Positions 48,251 to 57,640 of a stretch of 64,000 bases of DNA are shown here, piece after piece. Each line of letters starts with the position of its first letter. The first letter of the stretch is position 1. Under the pieces are notes generated by a model. That model ran no database searches, was not told where the DNA came from, and worked only from the letters and a program-made list of their open reading frames with translations. The stretch spans positions 992,001 through 1,056,000 of the forward strand of contig NC_079517.1 in the NCBI RefSeq assembly GCF_000801105.2, in the 5' to 3' direction. Both the position numbers and the translations under genes were made by a program. The stretch comes from Raphanus sativus. Lineage: Eukaryota; Streptophyta; Magnoliopsida; Brassicales; Brassicaceae.

Positions 48251-48273
48251 TTTTTTTTGAAAAGGCTTTCGAG
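48251..48273 (-). mobile_element. Tail-only retroposon insertion in exon 3 of copy 6 (23 bp)
   Basis: On the minus strand it reads CTCGAAAGCCTTTTC then A8, flanked by GAGGATAGATT (48240-48250 and 48274-48284). The tail resembles that at 41846-41878 (AAGCCCTTTTCC plus A). Confidence 0.7.
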
Positions 48274-49234
48274 GAGGATAGATTGTTGTCTGAACGATTT
48301 CAACACAACTTTCAAATTCATAGCATTATTCAATAAGAAGCTCACGAGAGAAGGATCGTGCTTCGTCTCTGGAGTTCCTGTTCCTTTTACATGAGGCTCT
48401 TCCCTCGATCGGAAGAGTCTCCATTTTATACATTCAATTTATAGTATTCATTATCTCTCTAAGGTTTTATAGTAAGTACTTAGTTATATTATTAACGACA
48501 TTTTTTTGTGCTAAATTTCTATTTATTTAAGATTAGAATTTTGACATTTAAAAATATTTATAAGTGCAAAGCTTATAACAGTGAAACTTTGGACGTGTAA
48601 GGTTCCGGACGTACGGACTGGAGAAGAATAAGATGACGAATGTGTACATAACAAGTTCAAGTCCTCTAAGTGAATACAAGGCTTACTTGAATCAAATCCA
48701 AAAAGATTTTACGACATTTCTAAGAATACGGTCTGAAGAGATGGTATCTAATGGAGGCATGGTTCTCACATTATTCTCTTTGCGACATAGTTTTCGAGGT
48801 AAATTGCATAAGATAATACATTTTAAAATATTTCGCGCATGGTTGATGGCTTTAATGATTTGTTTTCATCGTGATCCTTGTATAGGGATCAAAAGTGAAT
48901 TCGTTTAACATGCCATTTTATGATCCGACCGAAGAAGAAGTGATACGAATGATTAGAGATGCGGGTTCATTCATGATAAACGACTTAGAGAAACATGCAT
49001 TTGATCTTGGCCATAGTAACGAAAAGGTAGCTTGCAATCAGATAGAGCTAAACCAGGAGAAAAAGAGGCCAATTGCATGAGAGCAGCGACTGAAACGATG
49101 CTTTTGTAGCTCACTTTGAAGATGCCATTAATATCGATACATTGTTTGCAAAATATGCACACAATGTTTCTCAGCAAGCCAGCTATAGGAACAAGACGTC
49201 TGTCACTCTAGTGGTTTCATTGGTTCGGAAATAA

Positions 49235-50025
49235 CCAAAATATTATATCAAGGAATAATTTGTCTGATACTACTCTAATGAAATCATTTGCTCCCAAGTC
49301 AAAACTAATTGCAATAAGTAGATTGATCGAAGTCATCTATATAGTATTATTTACATTTTTCTCAATTTTCAATGTGGAATATATTTCAAATTTTAAAGCT
49401 TAAGGTTCATAATTCAATAATATTATCTACTTTGTAATATACTCTTTCTAGCTAGATTATTTAGCAATTTCAAATCCATATTATTGGGCCAACTATGAAT
49501 CATGTAAGAATGTGTTCGGATATTGAAATTGATCATGAAGAGACTTTATTACTTAAAATTCTTCCAACTTCTGATGTTCAATATATTTCACATATTCTTT
49601 AAACATTAAAGGTCCAATTTATCGAATTTCATAAATATAAATTCTAAATATGGTAAAATTTTGAGTATACAAAAGGTCCAGGTCCAGGTCCAGATATATT
49701 TTAAGCCGGGCCTGCCAGTTCACTAGTTCAGAATTTTACTTGCATTGTAACAAGATATTTGTTGATCGTCATGCATGGTATATAAATCATTGAGTTTCAT
49801 TCATCCGTCCTTGTCTTGTTTAGCTAGGAATTATATATATTAGAATATTGATATAAATGGAGTGGCTGGAATTACATGGTTCGTTTGGGATAAAAACAGA
49901 TAACTGATTTATGCATATTTAGCATGTGAGAAATTTTCTAAAAACAGAAGTCCACAACATTTTAAGGAAAATACTTTTATTTAAACTGTGTATCACAATG
50001 AGATATTTTTATCAAGTTCCACGTC
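49235..50025. other. Intergenic between copies 6 and 7
   Basis: AT-rich. No exon or complete element seen. The last 100 bases match the upstream regions of copies 4 and 6. Confidence 0.5.
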
Positions 50026-50050
50026 TATAAATAAAGTGTGCGAGGGTGTA
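50026..50050 (+). promoter_or_regulatory. TATA box and class-B leader of SABATH copy 7
   Basis: TATAAATA (50026-50033) then GTGTGCGAGGGTGTA (50036-50050). Confidence 0.45.
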
Positions 50051-50106
50051 GCTTACTTATAAACACAAAGCCACTTCTTGAGCTAGATTAGTTGATCGTG
50101 CGAGCA

Positions 50107-50828
50107 ATGGAATCAAGATTAATTAGGACTGGGCAAAAAATCCGAACCCGAAAAACCGAACCGAACCCGATCCGAAAAAGTAGCACCGAATCCGAACCGA
50201 AATTGATTAAATATCCGAACGGGTTCAAAATTTCGGTATTTAAAGAACCGAAACCGAACCCGATCCGAACCGAAGTATTTTGGGTACCCAAATGTATCCG
50301 AAATAAATTTATACACTTAAATATATACATTATTTTCATATATAATGTATATTTAAAATATTAAAAGTATATAAAATACCTTTAAATTTTCCAAAATACT
50401 CAAAAAATATATGCAAATAGTCAAAGTAAATGTTTAAAATAGCTAAAGTATACTGAAAAACCAGAAATAGTTAAATATCTATTGATTCTTTATCCAAATA
50501 TTAAAAGAAAACCAATTTATATGTTAAATTAAGGTATTTTGACATATATGTTATGAAAATTTATATGTAATATATTATCTTTCTTATAGATTTTGAAAAT
50601 TTAAAGTATATAATGAATTTTGAAAATTTAAAAACATTTTAAATGGGTTATCCGAACCCGAACCGAACCCGCAAAGATCCGAACCGAACCCAACCGAAAT
50701 TTAGAAATATCCGAATGGGGCTAAAATCTTTAACCCCGAAAACCCGAAACCTGAATGGACTGAACCGAAACCCGAATGGGTACCCGAACGCCCAGCCCTA
50801 AGATTAATCATCACTAACCTTCTTCAGG
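50107..50828 (+). pseudogene. SABATH copy 7, exon 1 relic interrupted by a hAT-type element
   Basis: Starts ATG GAA TCA AGA TTA AT (50107-50123) and resumes after the insertion to about 50828, followed by GTTTGTCTCTTCAATTC as in intron 1 of copies 4 and 6. Intron 1-like sequence continues to about 51800 (CGTCTCTCTTCGCGTGCC matches copies 4 and 6), then Helitron DNA begins. Exons 2-5 are missing. Confidence 0.65.
50124..50800. mobile_element. hAT-type MITE with 8 bp target duplication
   Basis: 677 bp with ends TAGGACTGGGC and GCCCAGCCCTA, flanked by AGATTAAT (50116-50123 and 50801-50808). Subterminal regions are packed with CCGAACCCGA and AACCGAACC repeats in the same orientation on both sides; the middle is AT-rich. 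Termini and 8 bp duplication fit hAT. No transposase. Confidence 0.8.
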
Positions 50829-51878
50829 GTTTGTCTCTTCAATTCATCTTCTAACCTGGTCGGACAGTCTGGTATAGGACGGATATAGGGAATAAGAAAA
50901 TATGAGTATTAATTTAATGTAAATTTTAACAACTTTTTTAAGAGTTTGGAAATCATAAAATTATGCACATCAGTTTTTCAAAAAGATAGGAGCTAAACTA
51001 ATATCTCATTAGTTACATCCAAAGCCGGTCTTAAAATAAATATAAAATATTTTCAAAAATGTCAATTGAACTTGCAAATAATTATGAAATAATTTTATGC
51101 GTGTTTTTATCCACACATTATAAGAAATGATAGTTGATCTGTTATAAAGTTTTTTTTAATATCCAGAAAATATATTTGATTCATCACTAATCTCTGTGTG
51201 CTGTGTGCATAACTATTTTCTGGATATTATATTGATGAATCAAATATAATTATTGATTTGTTTTGGAACACTATATATTTATTGATTTAGTACATAATTT
51301 TTGTAAAGAAAACAGGTTTGTAGCAATAATTCAGTTTTTTTTGCTAAGTAAAGTAAATAAGTTATATTTTTATATAATTCAAAGGTTTTACGCAAAAAAA
51401 CTTCAAAAATAATTTTCTGGCGAAGTTACCTTCATTTTGTCAAAAAAGTACATATCAATTTTACAAAGTTAACCGGAAAATTTTACAAAATTAAAATCAA
51501 TCCGTAATAAACTACATATATAAATTTTGTATATTGTATTAATATATAAATTATCAAAACTACATGGTTTTAGACGTTTATCCACAAAAAAAAGTTATGT
51601 AAAATAGGGGATTCGAACTCATAATTTATTGGCAATGAGGAATTAGTCATTTGAGATATTTTGTTTCTTGGTAAGAACTAAAAGAAAACTAATTCAAATG
51701 GCTAAAATTTCTTCGTACAGAAAAAAAAAGAAAAATGAAGAAGAAGAAGATAGGCACATTATTCGTCTCTCTTCGCGTGCCGCTGATCTTAATGTAGACT
51801 AGACCTTCTTTGGCTCTTACTCTATGACAGTTCCAATCCCAATGTAGACCATAATATTTATATATTTTCTCATAAATA
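50829..51878. other. Intron 1-like remnant of copy 7
   Basis: Degraded intron 1 sequence as judged from matches to 23.9-24.06 kb and 47.2-47.4 kb near its end. No exon 2. Confidence 0.45.
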
Positions 51879-54041
51879 TCTAATCTATTAAAACTGAAGT
51901 ACAATTAGTATTTAACCCTAATTTTTCCTTAATATTTACAAAGAATGCCATTGAAATAATACAGTGTCGTTTCATATGATTAATAAACCTTCAACTTAAA
52001 TTTGACCTACCTTACTTTTTTCTAATCTCGAAACAGAACCGGACAAAACATTACATAGTCCCCATTCGCATTGCTTTGTGTCAATTAGTTGTATTACTAA
52101 ATAGACCAGAACATTAAACTAACGGGATATTGGACTTAACTTTAACACAAAATTTAGGCCCAATCTTTTACCGAGTCCATTTTTTTAATTAATAGTTACT
52201 AACTTTTTTTATTAATAGTTAATAATATAATTACTATGTCTATATTATTAAAACTAAAGTACAAACTAAGTGTGTTTGGAAACATGTATCTAATCTATTA
52301 AAATTGAAGTACAATTTAGAAATAACCTTAGTTCACCTCTATAATTACAAGTGAATGCCATTAAGTTAATTGATTTAATTTAGTATTATTTATTTGGAAA
52401 GTAACTGATTTAAACCAACAATCAATGTCCTTAATTCATTATTATTCCACAAAATATTCCTAAAACCAATACCACTCCCATTCATTTAAGTTAGATTAAC
52501 GCCAACTATATAAATTTCATCAAGCACACTAAACACAAAGATATCTTTTTTGTTTGCATGAAACACAAAGATATCAATCTTTTGATTCCAAGATATTTTC
52601 TTAACTAACCAGAAATTGTGCTAGCCTTGATAATTATTATAAAGACGAGTTTTGAAAAATCAAAAACAAGAATATTCACTTGATACAAAATGATTTTACA
52701 ATTATGTCAATATATCCTTTAAAATAGCAGAGTTCATTTTCTACACTACCAAATGAATGAAACAATTCTTTACCTCAAAAATAGGCAGCATTCTAAGGTT
52801 TTATATTTTTTTTAACCTCCAAAGCAAAACTACTCTCAGAATAATTCATTGCTACTACTTTTGGAAAAAGGCTGTATTAAACAGATATGAGGGGACATAT
52901 AATCTAAGCATTAATAGTAGGAATATTCAATCTGGATATCACTTCAATTTTCCGATTTTTTGGTATTTTTGTTTATAAAAAATAGCTACCATATTAAAAT
53001 CATATTTATTTTAGTTTGTTTCAGTTTATATACTGTCGTTTTTTGGTTATTTAGTTTTACACCAAAAACCATAAAATTATTTATCTTTTTAAAATATTTA
53101 TGAATTTTACTTTATATGATTAAATATCGGTTTTATATAACATGAAGATATTTCAGCTTTCAAATAGCTTATTTTCTGTTTCTTTTACTATTTAAAATAA
53201 TTAATAAGCATATTAATTTAATAATTATAATAGTTTTTATAGAATAAAAATAGAAAATTAGTAGTCTATAATATTATAAATAATTAAATATGCACACATA
53301 TTTGTTAACAAAAAGATAAAAACTATGTTTTATTTAATTTGATAGAAATAAAACATAACTTTTATCTTAAAATATTAAATTGCTAAAATCAATATTTTAA
53401 CTATGAAGATCATATCAATAAAATAAATTATGTATATATCCTTAACTATCTTATATAATTTACATATAATTATACTACTATATTTTAATTGATCGATTTC
53501 ATCGGTTTGATCGGTTTATATACCAAATCATATTTATATACTGTGGTTTTTTTAAAATGAAAATTTTGTATTACCAAATTCAAACCATTTTCAATATTTC
53601 GGTCGATTTGGTTGTAGTTGGTTCGGTTTTACCAGATTAAACACCCCTAATTAATAGCCATTTAATCTATTTTATGGAAAACGAATAATGCAATTTATGA
53701 GGTAGACTTTGAGTCATAAACAAAAGAAAATGAATATTTTTACTTCAGTAAAAAAAAATCACTTGAAGTTAGTGGTAGAGATGATTTCTTTCTCGCAATG
53801 CTTTTCATTTACCACTTTACATAATATACAAAGTTTATACAATATATATGTTACAAACTGTAAATGAAATCGTTAATTATTTTTATATAAACAATAATCA
53901 AATAAAAAGTATCCGCCAACATTGCTAACACAATATACGAAACTAATTTTTTTTAAAATAATTTTGTTTATGTGTAAACAAAATGAAAAAGTTATATAAA
54001 TCAAAAACGCACCCGCACGGGTGTGCGGGTCAAAACTCTAG
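51879..54041 (+). mobile_element. Nested Helitrons: three 5' ends, one 3' end
   Basis: Helitron 5' ends TCTAATCTATTAAAACTGAAG (51879), TCTATATTATTAAAACTAAAG (52239) and TCTAATCTATTAAAATTGAAG (52289) are followed by one 3' end. That end is the hairpin ACCCGCACGGGTGTGCGGGT (54011-54030), then CAAAACTCTAG and T. No Rep/helicase frame is present, so all are non-autonomous. Which 5' end belongs to the 3' end is not resolved. Confidence 0.7.
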
Positions 54042-54094
54042 TTAAACATTAATTCTGAAGTTTATGGCCGCTATTCTGTTACAAAAAAAAAGAG

Positions 54095-54240
54095 TTTATG
54101 GCCGCTAGCTCAGACGGTAAGCATGCAGTGAGTACATGATCAACTCTTGAAAACATCACATGAGAATTCGAACAACCAAAGTGGGCCACGATAAACGCAG
54201 GAAACTGACCACTGGGTCAATCAACTCTGTCCAAATAATA
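54095..54240 (+). repeat. tRNA-derived SINE-like sequence
   Basis: GCCGCTAGCTCAGACGGTAAGC fits a pol III A box (TAGCTCAGNNGGTAAG), and GAGAATTCGAAC about 60 bases on fits a degenerate B box. No cloverleaf with a usable anticodon arm was found, so it is not a tRNA gene. Confidence 0.45.
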
Positions 54241-54432
54241 TCCATGCATTTTAAAAAAAAATTAACTAGGAAGTTTTGTACAACAGACATAGAGGTCCAC
54301 ACAATTTTAAAAAGGAAATAGCTTAATTAATAAACCTTTTGTTGATGATTTTATTTCCTAGATTTATGTTGCTGTTGTTGACAAAAAAAATGTTGCTGTT
54401 GATTATATTAATAAATATCAAGTTTCCACCTC

Positions 54433-54440
54433 TATAAATT
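54433..54440 (+). promoter_or_regulatory. TATA box of SABATH copy 8
   Basis: TATAAATT lies 113 bases before the ATG. The leader differs from both classes of the other copies (ACTGTGCAGGTGCAG). Confidence 0.45.
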
Positions 54441-54545
54441 ATACTGTGCAGGTGCAGCAGGCTAGCAGGCTCTTTTAACAACATAATGTGTAATAATACT
54501 CTCGTACGTCTTTTACTCGCTTGAAGTAACATAATAGTGCGAAAA

Positions 54546-57120
54546 ATGGATTCAATATTCATCCGCACCAATCATTCCTCGAGGTTTTTCACTCCGAGTC
54601 AAATTCAAAGCACACACACAGATATATATAGCTACGCTTGTGTATGTTGATTTGATATCTATATGCAGGTCTGATTGCAAAAGTGATGATGAGAAGTATA
54701 GTTACGATAAAGAGACAAGCAGTAAGTACCCTTTTGTGAGTGCTCTAAGCATGAGCCGGGGAGATGGAGACAACAGTTACTCCACCAATTCTCTTCTTCA
54801 GGTACTTTCATATTTCATCTTTTATATGTATATGGTATATATGTTGTTCTTTTAATGGTGTCAAATATTATTCACTTTTTCTGCATTTGCATGTAAGATC
54901 GATAGTTTCTACTTTTCTATAAAGTACTTGCTATGTAAAATTGTAAACGTAAAGATGAACAAAGAGAAATTTTCTCTTTCGTTTTTATTTTTTTTTTACA
55001 ATTAAAAAAATTAAAGTAAACTGGAATAATCATTTAAAAGAGAAAATAATCAACCCGTTACGTAATTACTTATCCAAAGTGTGAGCATATAAATATGACA
55101 CCCAAGAATTTTCTAACTAAAACTTCTTTAAACTTATTTGTTTTAATTGTTTTCAGAAAAGAGTTTTATCAAGGACCAAAACAGTTTTGGTAGAAAACAC
55201 CAGAGAAATGCTGACAAACTTGGACTTTCCTAAATGCATTAAAGTTGCCGATTTGGGCTGTTCTTCGGGACAAAACACATTTTTGGCGATGTCTGAGATC
55301 GTTAATACAATCTATGCGTTATGTAAAGAGTGGAACAAAAACCCACCAGAGATAGATTGTTGTCTAAACGATCTTCCTAGTAACGATTTCAACACAACTT
55401 TCAAGTTCATAACTTCCTTCAACAAGAAGCTCACAAGAGAAGGATCATGCTTCATCTCTGGAGTACCTGGTTCCTTCTACTCGAGGCTATTTCCTCTCAA
55501 GAGTCTCCATCTCGTACATTCAATTTACAGTATTCATTTTCTCTCCAAGGTCTGTAGTTTTAATAACTTTCCACTCAGGCCCGTGCCTCTTATAAGGCAG
55601 CTAAAGCATTAGCTTTAGGCCACACTTAAAAAAAAAAATTTAGGCCACATTTTATATTTTATAAACATTTTTCATTTTATTTTGTTTGATAACAAACCAC
55701 AAACACACATTAACAAATTATCTTCTTCTTTATTTGTTTACTTCACATTCTTCTTTTTAATTTTATCTTGTTTATTTCTATACTTTGTATGAATTTTTTT
55801 TAAAAATCTTACAAGTTGATTAATAGTAATTACTTATAAAGTGATTTTGAATTAAATTTTGAAATAACAAATGGTTGTTAGGGGGGAGGTATTTATGAAA
55901 ATATATATATGTTTGGAGTTTGAAATTCTAAAAATGGTATTACAAGCAGAAGTAAATTAAAGAGTTGCTGAAATATTGAACTCTTTGAAAATAATGGAAG
56001 ATTTGATTATAATTCATGGATTGTTTATCAAATATGTTAACAATTCCAGTTTAGGTGAAATTGATTAAAAAATATTTACTATCTACTATGTCACAAAAGA
56101 GATTGAATGGGTTATCATTAGTATCTTTTTAATGATTGATAAACTTGATTACCAAATAATTATAAACAAATTTGGTAAAGGAAAAACTAGAAGATCTGTT
56201 TTCAACAAATAAAAATTTATTGTTATCTTAAAAAGTTTCATTTTCCAAAATTTAACATTATTTTAATTAGTTATTTTTATTTTATTAGGATCACATTTTT
56301 AAAAATGCTTTAGGCCACCAAAATGTTAGGAACGGCACTGTTTCCACTTATACACATTTAAAATTCCTTATGAGCTACAAAGCTTCTAACAATGAAATTT
56401 TGGACTTGTAAGGTTCCGGAAGGACTAGAGACGAACAAGATGAGTGTGTACATAACAAGTTCAAGTCCTCTAAGTGAATACAAGGCTTACTTGAATCAAT
56501 TCCAAAAAGATTTTAAGACATTTCTGAGAATGCGTTCTGAAGAGATGGTATCTAGTGGACGCATGGTTCTCACGTTAATCGGCAGAAATACTCTTGATGA
56601 TCCGTTGTATAGGGATTGCTGTCATTTTTGGACACTGTTATCCCAGTCTCTCCACGACCTAGTTCTTGAGGTATTAAACTATTAAATTGCATACTTTTAG
56701 CTTTAAATATTTTCACGGTTTACTTAATATACACTAATCGTTTGTGGTCTATTTATGTAGGGAACTTTGAGTGACTCGAAGGTGAGTTCGTTCAAGATGC
56801 CATTTTATGATCCGAGCATAGAAGAAGTGACAGATCTTATAAGAAAAGAGGGTTCCTTCGAAATAAACGACTTGGAGACACATGGATTTGATCTCGGTCA
56901 TAGTGTCGAAAACTGTAGCATGCAATCATATGGAGTTAAAGCAGGGCAAAAAGAGGCTAGTTGCATAAGAGCAGTGACTGAAACGATGCTCGTTGCTCAT
57001 TTTGGAGATGACATTAATATCGATACATTGTTTAAAAAGTATGCGCTTCGTGTGTCTCAGCATGCAAGCTGTAAGATCAAGACGAGTGTCTCTCTAGTCG
57101 TTTCATTGATCCGGAAATAA
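54546..57120 (+). CDS. SABATH carboxyl methyltransferase, copy 8 (BSMT1-like), intact, 5 exons
   Basis: Exons 54546-54583, 54669-54801, 55157-55549, 56413-56670 and 56761-57120 join in frame to 393 aa. Leader [12 protein letters not shown]; start motif [17 protein letters not shown] ends at 57 (the first G of GGDG is Arg). SAM motif [11 protein letters not shown] is at 88-98; [10 protein letters not shown] and [12 protein letters not shown] follow; it ends SLIRK. It is the most divergent open copy: [10 protein letters not shown] replaces the usual SMSKPILVKNT. Phe185 (HFLSK) is at the carboxylate-contact Trp position, while Trp261 (CCHFWTLL) is kept, unlike the other readable copies. Intron 3 is enlarged by a 765 bp hAT relic, spliced out if the conserved borders are used. 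Predicted methyltransferase, probably with another acid preference than copies 1 and 5. Confidence 0.92.
55576..56340. mobile_element. hAT transposon relic in intron 3 of copy 8
   Basis: 765 bp flanked by the 8 bp duplication TTTCCACT (55568-55575 and 56341-56348). Ends CAGGCCCGTGCC and, reversed, CAGTGCCGTTCC. Near 56090-56150 a plus-strand piece reads [12 protein letters not shown], then after stops LIDKLDY, like the C-terminal dimerisation region of hAT transposases. GCTTTAGGCCACA lies inside both ends. Confidence 0.75.
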
Positions 57121-57610
57121 CTTTTGCTATGTATTGATGATTAATTTGTGTGTGTGTGTCATATTCAGTGTCAGATATATACTCATTGGCTTGTAATTTA
57201 TGTCATATATTGTTTATTGTTGTTTTATTTTGTAAATTTCGATTTGTGAACGTGCGACCATGAAATAGACACGAGACTAAGAAGAGGCTCTCACACACAC
57301 TTGATAATGGGTTTTTAATTCTAAATAAGCTTAGAGAAACGACTTGTGCTCCTTAACTCCCCTACTACTCTTTCTCGCTCTGTTTATCAACAGTTATATA
57401 GGGATTTTTCCATATACCTACTAATCAACTATATACATCTATATAGATGTAATAATATGTATAGATATACAATGCCTACATGCAGTCCATGTTATCTAGT
57501 CGGTACTCTCCCCTAATCATTGAGATTAAGCAATAACTGACCACTCTCTTTTTCTTTTAGCTAATTATTTAGACACTCTCCCAACAATTGAAGAGTAGAC
57601 TTTAATTATA
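57121..57610. other. Downstream of copy 8, no gene seen
   Basis: Contains a short TG repeat (57150) and, at 57290-57600, sequence with several ACTCTCCC motifs that may be an LTR fragment. Not resolved. Confidence 0.35.
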
Positions 57611-57640
57611 CTAGATTCTTGAACCGCGCTACGCGCGGTT
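57611..57640 (-). mobile_element. Helitron 3' end, minus orientation
   Basis: On the minus strand ACCGCGCGTAGCGCGGT forms a hairpin followed by TCAAGAATCTAG and T. The element extends rightwards; its own 5' end was not found. Confidence 0.65.

Larger units (their letters stand above)
46392..49234 (+). pseudogene. SABATH methyltransferase copy 6, multiply disrupted
   Basis: Exons by homology: 46392-46429 (MDSRFINTNPYS), 47803-47932, 48047-48463, 48602-48798 and 48886-49234. Exons 1-2 are open. Exon 3 has one extra base just after GCSSG, a 23 bp retroposon tail with 11 bp duplication (48240-48284), a 15 bp loss of the LPGND codons, and further indels near GVPGSF. Exon 4 has a 4-base insertion in VPDGLE leading to a stop, and an internal loss of about 75 bases covering the IGRKTLDD..DCC region. 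Exon 5 lacks the start GLVSA and has indels near 49025 and 49103. Intron 1 carries a TRIM. No functional protein is possible. Confidence 0.88.

Noticed and set aside
50140..50290. CCGAACCCGA repeats as a CRISPR-like or regulatory array
   Set aside because: Irregular spacing, inside a hAT-type element with target duplications, in a plant genome.
54095..54240. A tRNA gene
   Set aside because: A- and B-box-like words are present, but no acceptor stem or anticodon arm pairs; a SINE relic is more likely.
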